From positions 1-54,827 of the IMG/VR virus record IMGVR_UViG_3300032282_002669: DNA of 54,827 bases; one strand, 5' to 3'. The position numbers were made by a program, and so were the translations under genes. Shown in pieces: positions 1-9,034 of the stretch. Every line of letters begins with the position of its first letter. Position 1 is the first letter of the stretch. The notes below the pieces were generated by a model that was not told the origin of the DNA, ran no database searches, and saw only the letters and a program-made list of their open reading frames with translations. This DNA comes from a virus.

Positions 1-1083
1 GCTTACGCAAATAATAGTAGCGGCGCAAACAACTTTATTGACATGGGAATTAACGGTCTGTCATTTAATGATCCAACATATACATCAATGAAACCTTATG
101 ATGGTTATCTGTTTACTTATGGTCCATCAGCAAGTGATTATCGTGGTAACTTAGTAATTGGTACTGCATCAGCTAATTCTTATGTTAAGTTTATTGCAGG
201 TGGCACACTAGAAGAAAATATTGTTGGTCGATATAACCGTTCACTTTATGAGTTTTATAAACCAATTACCGTTACTGGTAATATTACTAATACTGGAAAT
301 GTATATACAAACAATGTTCATTTTGGTGACGGTTCTGTACAATCTACATCACTTACTACAAGACTTAATGCAGCTTTCTTGAAGGCTAACAATGCATTAG
401 CAAACACGGGTAATGCAATTTTTGGTTATCACTTAACTGTTCCTGATACATTAACTGCAAATTTAGTTATTGTTACTGGTTTGCAAGAGTTTTCTGGTAA
501 CGCATTAATCAGAACTGCAACCGGCACAGGAAATTTTAAAAATATTACACTATTGACTGGTGATGAAATTAGTACAGGTGATAGTGGTTCAATTAATATT
601 ACTACTGGTTCTGGTGGTTCTGTTAGTGGTTCTAGTGGAAACATCATTTTAGGTATTGGTAAAGGCAACACAGGCAATGGCCTAATATATTTAATTGGAT
701 CTTCACAAATTGGTACTAGTGAGACCACAACTTACCTAAGTGGTAATGTTAGGGTTAACCAAGGATTTATTTACACACCAAGAGTTTTGCCTAGTTCTCA
801 AACAGCTATTACAATTAATTTTGCAAACGATTCTGTTGTTCGTGCTCAAACTTCTACAGGATTAACAGTAACACTATCCAATTTATTGGCAGGTAAAGAA
901 GTTGTTGCATGGATTACCAATACTGCTGGTAGCACACAAACATTTACTCACGGTTGTTCTGCAATAAATTCAACAGTTAATGCAACTACATATGGTATTC
1001 CAGGAACCGCAACCATTTTGGTCAGATATATGAGTATTGATGCCACAGCACAAAATACTTTTGTAGCTATTACACACGCTTAA
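1..1083 (+). CDS. Phage tail fibre/virion structural protein, 5'-truncated by window edge
   Basis: The reading frame is open from base 1, so this is the last 360 residues of a longer gene; the first Met in view (position 43) is internal. The visible N-terminal part has the motif NNFIDMGINGLSFNDP followed by DGYLF and GNLVIGT, a module I recognise from tail-fibre and baseplate proteins of marine T4-like phages. It is followed by a fibre-type stretch (ITVTGNITNTGNVYTNNV, FGDGSVQSTS) and a Ser/Gly/Thr-rich beta domain ending in VAITHA. The protein is low in charge and rich in Asn, Thr, Ser and Gly, as expected of a trimeric beta-structured fibre. It sits directly upstream of gp8, which places it among baseplate and fibre genes. 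Exact role and full length are unknown. Confidence 0.75.
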   Translation, partial: AYANNSSGANNFIDMGINGLSFNDPTYTSMKPYDGYLFTYGPSASDYRGNLVIGTASANSYVKFIAGGTLEENIVGRYNRSLYEFYKPITVTGNITNTGNVYTNNVHFGDGSVQSTSLTTRLNAAFLKANNALANTGNAIFGYHLTVPDTLTANLVIVTGLQEFSGNALIRTATGTGNFKNITLLTGDEISTGDSGSINITTGSGGSVSGSSGNIILGIGKGNTGNGLIYLIGSSQIGTSETTTYLSGNVRVNQGFIYTPRVLPSSQTAITINFANDSVVRAQTSTGLTVTLSNLLAGKEVVAWITNTAGSTQTFTHGCSAINSTVNATTYGIPGTATILVRYMSIDATAQNTFVAITHA

Positions 1084-1095
1084 TAAATAGATATT

Positions 1096-2463
1096 ATGGC
1101 AAATAAAACACTACTAACAACAAACGCAAAACTGTCCTCGGTTGAACAGCTTTATTATTCACCTGTAACTGTTGTGCCTCCATATTACGATATATCGCTA
1201 TCTTCAATATATTGTTTTCTTTCTAAAGTGGATCCTTGGGCTGATGAAGATAATCCTCCAATGCCACAACAAAATCAACGATATTTAAAACAAATTTTTA
1301 AAAATATGTTTGTTGCCAAAAAAGTAACTTCAAATGATATTTCACCGGTCATACCTAGAATTGATTGGGAAACAAATATAATTTTTGATTTTTTTGATGA
1401 TACTGTTGATATGTCGGAAGTAGATTCTAACGGATTTAATGTCTATAGATTTTATGTAAAAAACAAATACGACCAAATTTTTAAATGTTTATGGAACAAT
1501 AATGGTGGACCTTCAACAGCAGAACCATATTTTGAGCCTGGAACATATGGCACAAATAATATTTTTAGGGGTTCTGATGGTTACAAATGGAAATATATGT
1601 ATACCATTGATGATGGACTTAAAGTTAAATTTTTAGATAGTAACTGGATTCCTGTTCCAGTTGGCCTTAATACACCGAATCCACTTAATAGTACGGCCGG
1701 TACAGGAGATATTTCTGTTATCAATATCTTAACTGTTGGTGGAGGTTATGATCCTTCCAATGCGGCTATTTCTGTTGTTGTAACAGGTGATGGCACAGGT
1801 GCTGTAGGTACTGTTGAAGTTTCTGGCGGAACAATTGTTGATGTAATTGTAACTAATCCAGGTGCCAATTATACCTATGCAAATGTAGAAATTCAGTCTG
1901 CAATTGGTTCGGGTGCTACTGCAATTGCACCTGTATCTCCAATTTCTGGTCATGCATATGATCCTATTTCTGAATTAGGATGTACCAGAGCAATGATTTC
2001 AATTGAATTTAATTCTGATGAAAATGGTATAATTCCCACAGACATTGATTATCATCAGTTGGGTTTAATCATTAATCCAACAACAAAACAATTAACTCCT
2101 AATCCAGCAAACGGTCAAATATATAAAACCACCACAGATTTGGTGGTTGCAGCTGGTGTGGGTGTGTATATAAATGATGAAATTGTTTATCAAGGTGAAA
2201 CTCTCGAAACTGCTTATTTTACTGGACGAGTTCTTAGTTTTGATGCAGGAACCAATACAATTAAGCTGATAAATACAGAAGGAACACTAGCTTACAATGA
2301 TTCAGTTCATGGTTCTCAGTCTGGCGCAGTAAGAACTCTATTAACATATAGCGTACCAAATTTTGTTTTAATGTCTGGTTATATGTCACTTATTGAAAAT
2401 AGAACCGGAGTTACAAGAAGTGTTGATGGTATAGAACAATTTAAGATAGTATTAGGTTACTAA
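1096..2463 (+). CDS. gp8: Baseplate wedge protein gp8-like
   Basis: Likely the T4 gp8 homologue, a structural subunit of the baseplate wedge. Diagnostic segments are SKVDPWADEDNPPMP near residue 42, KKVTSNDISPVIPRIDW (about 76-92), NKYDQIFKCLWNNNGG and DGYKWKYMYTIDD (about 172-184), which match the gp8 pattern of T4-like phages. At 455 residues it is longer than T4 gp8 (about 334). The extra length is a Gly/Val-rich beta insertion (about 205-290, LTVGGGYDPSN ... VTNPGANYTYANVEI) and a C-terminal beta module (about 354-425) containing the motif DEIVYQGE, also seen in gp14 and gp15 here. It starts 12 bases after the preceding stop and is followed 9 bases later by the DUF4815 gene, as in an operon. 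Confidence 0.85.
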   Translation: MANKTLLTTNAKLSSVEQLYYSPVTVVPPYYDISLSSIYCFLSKVDPWADEDNPPMPQQNQRYLKQIFKNMFVAKKVTSNDISPVIPRIDWETNIIFDFFDDTVDMSEVDSNGFNVYRFYVKNKYDQIFKCLWNNNGGPSTAEPYFEPGTYGTNNIFRGSDGYKWKYMYTIDDGLKVKFLDSNWIPVPVGLNTPNPLNSTAGTGDISVINILTVGGGYDPSNAAISVVVTGDGTGAVGTVEVSGGTIVDVIVTNPGANYTYANVEIQSAIGSGATAIAPVSPISGHAYDPISELGCTRAMISIEFNSDENGIIPTDIDYHQLGLIINPTTKQLTPNPANGQIYKTTTDLVVAAGVGVYINDEIVYQGETLETAYFTGRVLSFDAGTNTIKLINTEGTLAYNDSVHGSQSGAVRTLLTYSVPNFVLMSGYMSLIENRTGVTRSVDGIEQFKIVLGY

Positions 2464-2472
2464 AGGAAAAAA

Positions 2473-5400
2473 ATGGCTTTAAATTTCAACGTTGATCCCT
2501 ACTTTGATGATTTCGATGATACGAAGAATTTCCATCGAATTCTTTTTAAACCTGGATACGCAGTTCAAGCTAGAGAACTGACACAATCTCAAACTATCTT
2601 ACAAGACCAAATTTCTAAATTTGGTGCAGGAGTATATACCGATGGTTCAAAAGTTACTGGTGCCAACATATTTGTTGATACCAATATTATTACTTGCAAA
2701 TTAACAGCGGATACAACACCTGAAGATATTTTAAATTATGTTGGTTATTATGCTGTTGGTTCCAATTCTAAATTTGTTGCCAGAGTTATTGAAGTTGATG
2801 ATGTTAATTTGTATATTAAAACCAAATCAATTAATTCAAAAAATAATAAAGCATTTTCTTCTAATGAAACAATTAAATTCTTTCAATCTAAAAACGATGC
2901 ATTAAATTCTATTATGGGATACGATATCTCATCGACATATACAGCAAAATCTATTACAGAAAATAGTTTTTCTCGTTTTGTTTCTGGTACATTTTTATCA
3001 AAAGAATTAAATGTTTCTTCTGCAAGTATTGAAGTTGGTGATAACATTGTTCTTTCTTCAATTAATCTAAATGCTTATGTTACTGCCATTACCGGTGTTA
3101 ACACAATTACCATTAACGTTCCATTGACTTCAGATTTAACGGATGCAACCGTTACAGTCAATAAAAAAGCTTCCGTAAGAGCTTTAGAAGTTGGTATTGA
3201 TGAAGGTGTTTGGTTTACCAATGGATATTTTGTTCATAATAATGCAGTCAGTATTATTCCTGACGAATTAAACGCATTTCCATCTGTGGTAGTTGGTTTT
3301 GAAGTAGATGAAACAATTGTTGACACATACACAGATGCTTCTTTATTGGATCCTGCAATTGGTGCTTCGAATTATCAAGCGCCTGGTGCCGACAGATATA
3401 AAATTTCTTTAACTTTGGTTTACAAACCATATGTAAGCAATCAAGAAGTTACTAATTTAACAACAAACAAATTTATTGAATTGGTTCGTATCAATTCTGG
3501 TATTGTTGAATCTATTAATGATACACCAATTTTTTCAGAAGTACAAAAATCTATTGCTCGTGGTATCTACGACCAATCTGGTGATTTTTTTGTAACACCA
3601 TTTAACTTATCAATTCAAGACTATTTTGATTCTGCAAATGTATTACCAGCTGCTATTTCAGCAGGTAAAGCATATATTAATGGTTATCGTGTAGAAAAGA
3701 TTGCTCCAACTCAATATGAATTAGAAAAAGCAAGAGATACTGAAGGTTTAACCGACCAAAATATTGCAACATATTATGGAAATTATACAACAATTAAGAA
3801 CATTAAAGGTTCTATTGTTAATTTTCAACAAGGTGCTCAAGTAGAATTGCACAATGTTGCTTTTGGTGCAGCTTCAGCTGCTACAAAAATTGGTACCGCA
3901 AGAATTAGAAATTTTGATTACACAAGTGGTTCTGGTTCAAGTTCACAGTATAAGGCTTTTTTGTTTAGTGTTGGTTTAAAAAACAATCCATTTTTAAATG
4001 TTGCATCAATAATTGTTCCTGCTGGAGGATCAAATTACTCATCACCTTCATTTTCAGCAAATACTGTTGCACCCGTAACTTTAACTGATAGTAATTACAA
4101 TTCATTAATTTTTGCATTACCACAAAATAATATTGCAAATGTTACTAATGTAAACTATGAAACAAGAAGATTTTTTAATGCTCCTACTTTTGTAAATGGT
4201 TCATATACCATTAACACAAACGGCAGCAATGAAGATTTTATTGGTGGATCGGGATCCATTTCAGCAGCTGAAAGACAATTAAACTTTGCGGTAGTTACCA
4301 CTTCCGCAAGTGGTAGTTATGCTTCTGGTACTTTCATACCAATGGATCAGGCGAATGTTAGTATCAGTATTTCTAACCCATCAGGATCAGCAGGACAAGC
4401 AACCATCAACATCGGTGGAGGTTTCAATGGGTCTGCTACAATCTATGCTACCATCAGCGTGGTCAACGATAATATCAAGAATAAGGTTATTCAGTATGAT
4501 ACCGCTGTTTTGGTATCAGCAAATACTATTGGTATTCCAATCAGTCTTGGTGTGGCAGATGTCTATAACCTAAAAGGTATTTACCCATTAGGCAATACTG
4601 CAACATATCTTGGTACTTGGTCACAATATAGCACATATAATACTAATGCGGCTGTGATTTATAATAGTAATGTTTATATTTCTACTGCGGCCTCCAATGT
4701 TAATTTAGTTCCGGAAACTGAAACTGGTTACTGGACACAAGTTACAAACTCTACCGATAATTACTATTTCAATAATGGTCAGAAAGATGCGTTTTATGAC
4801 CATGGCACAATTACAAATCTTACGGGTTCAGCTCAAGGAAATGTTGTAGTTGTATTTGACCACTTCACGCACTCTGGTGGTGTAGGATTTTTTACAGTAG
4901 ATTCTTATCCAATTAACTATTCTAATATTCCTTCGTTTACTTCTCCACAATATGGTACAACATATAGTTTAAGAGATGTGATTGACTTTAGGCCACGCCG
5001 TGATGATGGTATAAGTTCTACAACATTTAGTACTTATCAAATACCAGCACCATATTCAAACATCTATGTTGATTATAATTATTATTTGGGTCGTAAAGAT
5101 AAAATTGTTCTTTATCCAACAGGTGTATTCAAAACGCTTCGTGGTGTAAGTTCATATAACAACCCAATTGCACCATCAGATATTCCTGGCGCATTAACTT
5201 TGTTTACACTAGAATTTCCTCCTTACACATTTAGTAGTAAGAGTGTTATTAATACTCCTTCTACTTTGAGAAGATACACAATGCGTGATATTGGTGTGTT
5301 AGACAAAAGAATTAGTAACTTGGAATACTATACATCATTATCATTACTTGAAAAAGAAGTGACTGGTTCAGACGTTACTGATGCAACCAATGAAGCAATT

Positions 5401-8400
5401 TTGTTTAAAAATGGATTTTTGGTTGATAGTTTTAAAGGTCACAGCGTAGGTGATGTGGCAAATCCTGATTACTCAGTTTCAGTTGATTTTACAAACCAAT
5501 TTGCTAGACCATTGTTTACTTCTAATGTTGCTGATTATTATACTGTACCAACTCAAGGTGCATTTAAATTAACATCAGGCAAACAAAATAATTCATTGTA
5601 TTTAAGAAATAATCTTGTAACTTTCTCTTACAATGAAGTTCCTTTAATTTATCAAAATGTTGCAACAGAAATTATTAATGTAAATCCATTTGAAGTTTCA
5701 AACTTTGTGGGTCATGCAGAAATGATTCCTTCAAGTGATATTTGGTATGATACTAAGTCTGTGCCTATTGTTAATGTAGTAACAGTAGAACAATCTGCTT
5801 GGACAAACTTTGTAAACATTACAGGTCATGGAACACAATGGCAAGATTGGAAAATTAATTGGGCTGGAGAATCTACAACTCTCAATAGAGAAGTAACAAA
5901 TTATCGTACAATCACAACTGCTGGTGATCCAAGATTAGGATCATCTGCTCAAACCCGTGAAGTTCCTACAACCGTTAACCAAACAATGTCTTGGAAACAA
6001 GTTCCGGGTGTTAATACAACAACTACTACAAACAAAGTTGTTTCTAATGCAATTATTCCTTACGCAAGAACCAAGCCTGTAGCGTTTAATGTATATGGTA
6101 TGGCACCTAATACCGTGTTGCACACATTCATTAATGGTATTTGCGTTGACCAATATGTTACACCAGACCGCTCAGGCTCTTCTGGTGTTCCTTTCATCAA
6201 TATTGTAAATGGTGGAACAGGATTAACAAACGGAAATAATCTTTCAATTATTACAATTACTGGGGCAAATACAACACCAGCGATTGCAAGAGCTAATGTT
6301 TCTGGTGGTTCTATTGTTAGTGTTCGTATGTTACAAATTGGTAAAGGTTACGATTTAACTAAAGCTAATGTTTCTATCAATACAACATCTTATTCTACTG
6401 CGCCGACATTGGCAATTGGCCAACGATCATATCAAAGTGCTGAGTTGGTAACGGATGTTCATGGTAAAACTTCTGGTGTATTGCAAATTCCTAATGATGA
6501 GTTGGTTCATTTTCCAACAGGCGTATTGACAGTTGAGTTCTCAGATAACTTCTTGAACCCATCCAAATCACAAACTTATGCCAAGACAACATTTACATCA
6601 AAAGGTGTATTAGACCAATCTGGTGATATTGTAACTACAAGACCCGAAGTTGTTACACCTAAGATTTTACCTCCACCTCCTGCACCGAATAAACCTATTC
6701 CACCTGCAGCTGCAACACCTCCTGATCCGGTAGTTCTTCCGGATCCACCTCCCCGTCCAACTCCTGGACCAGGAACTTATGGAGTTGCTATTAGACCAAA
6801 TGTTCAGTTCTATGGTGGTAGTGCGTCAATTTATGCATACATTAATTCTGCGGTTGGAACAGATAAAACATTTACTGTACCTATCGTTAGTACAATTCCT
6901 GGTGTAAGTGATTTCACTACAACAATTACTATTGCTGCAGGTCAAACAGTTGGTCAAACAACATTAAATTTAACTGGAGCATCTGGTGGTACTGGTGGTA
7001 CATTGTCAGGAACTTCTACTACTCAAAATGGTTACACATATACTGGTAGTCAAGCAGCATTTACAATGTATAATCAATCCACAGTTTCTTCTACTGTTGA
7101 ATCTGCAGCGGCATTTGTTGCTGATGCATACAATAACACATCATTAAGTTTTGCTGATGGTAAAGCTCTCATTACAAGTCAAATTGCAACATTGATGACA
7201 AACAATGGAGTTACTGCTGCGAAAGCTGATTTATTAGTAAATATTACTGATGGATTTGGCACAGGAACTTCTGCACCAAACGATGGTTTGTATGGTGCTC
7301 TTTATGCAGCCACAGGAAATATTCCTACTGGCACTCAAATGGCGGCCGCTTATCGATACGCATATGAATTAGCATTATCTGGTGATGTTGATTGGTTGGG
7401 TAATACTATTGCAAGAATCAATACTATTGTTGCACAATATGGACCAGAACAGTTGGGCACAATCTCTGGTAAATTTGCATCCGATCCAAGTAACTCATCA
7501 CAATACTCAACTGCAGCTGGTGCCGTTGGTAACTGCTCACTTGATGGTATTGATCCTTTATCACAAAACTTCTTTGTGAACCCAATTCAATTTCCAAGAG
7601 GAGTATTTGTTTCTTCCGTAAATTTGCATTTTGCTACTAAAGATGAAGTTGCACCAGTAAGTGTTCGTATTAGACCTACAGTTAATGGATATCCTGATGC
7701 TATTAATGATATTCCAGGTTCTGTTGTCTATTTAAATCCTGATGATGTTGTTGTTCCTGATCCGGCATTAGTAACAGAAAGTCTTGGATTACCAACAACA
7801 TTTACATTTAAGAATCCAATTTATTTGAAACCTGGTCAATATACATTAATGGTTGCAACGGATTGTAATAAGTATAATGTTTATGCTTCTAAAGTGGGTG
7901 ATACACAATATGGTACAACAAATATTGTTACTCAAGTTACCTATAGTGGTTCATTGTTTAAATCACAAAATGCATCTACATGGGTGGCTGCACCAAACGA
8001 ACAACTGGCATTCAAATTAAATATTTGTGATTTTGCTGGTGGCCGTGCAAGTTTTGATATTACATCTTTAGCATCTACTCCTTCTATAGAATATGATTTA
8101 TTAAACTTAATGACACAAGATTTGAGTTTTAGTGATTATGATTCTATTAATTACAAGATGTTAACAGTAGACAAAACTACTTTAGTTCAATCTGGTGAAG
8201 TTAATGTGTTTTCTAATGAAGATAATGCTTTTAATACAAGACAGATTCAAACTGCCAATGGAAATATTATTATTCGTGCAACAATGGAAAACGTAGATAA
8301 TTGGACCTCACCAGTAATTGACTTAGAACGTGTTAATACAATTTTAGTCAAGAATGAAATTACTCCTTATGTTGATTATGCATCAAATACTGCACTTGAA

Positions 8401-8817
8401 GTGTTACCTGGATTTGGTAATACTGGAAGTGTCGCTAAATACATAACAAAGAGAGTAACACTTAATAACAACTTTGATTCTTCTGGTTTAACTGTGTTCA
8501 TGGATGTAAATCGTAGACCAGGAACAAAAATTGAAGTTTATTACAAAGTGTTGAATTCTGCTGACCAAAATGATTTTGATAGTCAACCATATGTGCTGAT
8601 GAATCCTAAGTTTACCATTGGTGGTAATTTGGCAACAACAGGTGTAGAAGATTGGACAACAGATACCTATCAAGCATTGAATATTCAATATAACGATGTT
8701 TCAACAGGTTCTTTATACACAGACTTTAAAGTATTTGCAATTAAAGTTGTAATGTATTCTGAAAATCCTGCAATTGTTCCTAAGATTAGAAGTTTTAGAG
8801 CAGTGGCGACAGCATAA
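2473..8817 (+). CDS. Giant DUF4815-family virion structural protein (2,114 aa)
   Basis: The N-terminus (FNVDPYFDDFDDTKNFHRI, then GYAVQARELTQSQTILQDQI) is the signature of the DUF4815 family, large baseplate or tail proteins of T4-like aquatic phages. It has a clear SD (AAAGGA). Domains by eye: conserved N-terminal region (1 to about 450); beta-rich middle; a CBM5/12-like segment at about 713-757 (LGTWSQYSTYN, AVIYNSNVYIS, GYWTQV); a GYDLTKANVSI-type beta repeat near 1240-1320; a proline-rich hinge at about 1394-1436; an unassigned helical insertion at about 1537-1666; and a conserved C-terminal region starting at DPLSQNFFVNP with FPRGVFVSSVNLHFATKDE and YLKPGQYTLMVATD. It is unusually long. 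Its position after gp8, where T4 has genes 9 to 12, suggests a baseplate periphery or fibre-anchoring role; that is inference. Confidence 0.85.
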   Translation: MALNFNVDPYFDDFDDTKNFHRILFKPGYAVQARELTQSQTILQDQISKFGAGVYTDGSKVTGANIFVDTNIITCKLTADTTPEDILNYVGYYAVGSNSKFVARVIEVDDVNLYIKTKSINSKNNKAFSSNETIKFFQSKNDALNSIMGYDISSTYTAKSITENSFSRFVSGTFLSKELNVSSASIEVGDNIVLSSINLNAYVTAITGVNTITINVPLTSDLTDATVTVNKKASVRALEVGIDEGVWFTNGYFVHNNAVSIIPDELNAFPSVVVGFEVDETIVDTYTDASLLDPAIGASNYQAPGADRYKISLTLVYKPYVSNQEVTNLTTNKFIELVRINSGIVESINDTPIFSEVQKSIARGIYDQSGDFFVTPFNLSIQDYFDSANVLPAAISAGKAYINGYRVEKIAPTQYELEKARDTEGLTDQNIATYYGNYTTIKNIKGSIVNFQQGAQVELHNVAFGAASAATKIGTARIRNFDYTSGSGSSSQYKAFLFSVGLKNNPFLNVASIIVPAGGSNYSSPSFSANTVAPVTLTDSNYNSLIFALPQNNIANVTNVNYETRRFFNAPTFVNGSYTINTNGSNEDFIGGSGSISAAERQLNFAVVTTSASGSYASGTFIPMDQANVSISISNPSGSAGQATINIGGGFNGSATIYATISVVNDNIKNKVIQYDTAVLVSANTIGIPISLGVADVYNLKGIYPLGNTATYLGTWSQYSTYNTNAAVIYNSNVYISTAASNVNLVPETETGYWTQVTNSTDNYYFNNGQKDAFYDHGTITNLTGSAQGNVVVVFDHFTHSGGVGFFTVDSYPINYSNIPSFTSPQYGTTYSLRDVIDFRPRRDDGISSTTFSTYQIPAPYSNIYVDYNYYLGRKDKIVLYPTGVFKTLRGVSSYNNPIAPSDIPGALTLFTLEFPPYTFSSKSVINTPSTLRRYTMRDIGVLDKRISNLEYYTSLSLLEKEVTGSDVTDATNEAILFKNGFLVDSFKGHSVGDVANPDYSVSVDFTNQFARPLFTSNVADYYTVPTQGAFKLTSGKQNNSLYLRNNLVTFSYNEVPLIYQNVATEIINVNPFEVSNFVGHAEMIPSSDIWYDTKSVPIVNVVTVEQSAWTNFVNITGHGTQWQDWKINWAGESTTLNREVTNYRTITTAGDPRLGSSAQTREVPTTVNQTMSWKQVPGVNTTTTTNKVVSNAIIPYARTKPVAFNVYGMAPNTVLHTFINGICVDQYVTPDRSGSSGVPFINIVNGGTGLTNGNNLSIITITGANTTPAIARANVSGGSIVSVRMLQIGKGYDLTKANVSINTTSYSTAPTLAIGQRSYQSAELVTDVHGKTSGVLQIPNDELVHFPTGVLTVEFSDNFLNPSKSQTYAKTTFTSKGVLDQSGDIVTTRPEVVTPKILPPPPAPNKPIPPAAATPPDPVVLPDPPPRPTPGPGTYGVAIRPNVQFYGGSASIYAYINSAVGTDKTFTVPIVSTIPGVSDFTTTITIAAGQTVGQTTLNLTGASGGTGGTLSGTSTTQNGYTYTGSQAAFTMYNQSTVSSTVESAAAFVADAYNNTSLSFADGKALITSQIATLMTNNGVTAAKADLLVNITDGFGTGTSAPNDGLYGALYAATGNIPTGTQMAAAYRYAYELALSGDVDWLGNTIARINTIVAQYGPEQLGTISGKFASDPSNSSQYSTAAGAVGNCSLDGIDPLSQNFFVNPIQFPRGVFVSSVNLHFATKDEVAPVSVRIRPTVNGYPDAINDIPGSVVYLNPDDVVVPDPALVTESLGLPTTFTFKNPIYLKPGQYTLMVATDCNKYNVYASKVGDTQYGTTNIVTQVTYSGSLFKSQNASTWVAAPNEQLAFKLNICDFAGGRASFDITSLASTPSIEYDLLNLMTQDLSFSDYDSINYKMLTVDKTTLVQSGEVNVFSNEDNAFNTRQIQTANGNIIIRATMENVDNWTSPVIDLERVNTILVKNEITPYVDYASNTALEVLPGFGNTGSVAKYITKRVTLNNNFDSSGLTVFMDVNRRPGTKIEVYYKVLNSADQNDFDSQPYVLMNPKFTIGGNLATTGVEDWTTDTYQALNIQYNDVSTGSLYTDFKVFAIKVVMYSENPAIVPKIRSFRAVATA

Positions 8818-8819
8818 TT

Positions 8820-9026
8820 ATGAAATTATACAAAGTTGAAGAGCATGCCGATTTAGTAAAAGATATGGATACTAATGCCGTATTAAATACCAATATGGCA
8901 GCTCTTTTAGAACACAAGAAAAAACAACAAATGAAGAAAGATATTGACTCATTAAAATCCGATGTGGGTGATATGAGAATAATGTTAAATAAAATCTTTT
9001 CATTGTTAGAAAATAATGTTAGATAA
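8820..9026 (+). CDS. Small coiled-coil protein downstream of DUF4815 gene
   Basis: A 68-residue, highly charged, helical protein starting MKLYKVEEHADLVKD, with a central Lys-rich stretch (EHKKKQQMKKDIDSL) and a C-terminal heptad-like segment (VGDMRIMLNKIFSLLEN). Start is 2 bases after the stop of the giant gene, so translation is probably coupled. I recall small proteins of this kind (MxLYKVE... N-terminus, charged coiled-coil tail) next to fibre genes in T4-like marine phages, but I cannot name a function. A scaffold, linker or fibre-assembly partner is possible. The overlapping antisense frame here is a shadow. Confidence 0.7.
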   Translation: MKLYKVEEHADLVKDMDTNAVLNTNMAALLEHKKKQQMKKDIDSLKSDVGDMRIMLNKIFSLLENNVR

Positions 9027-9034
9027 GGGTTCAA

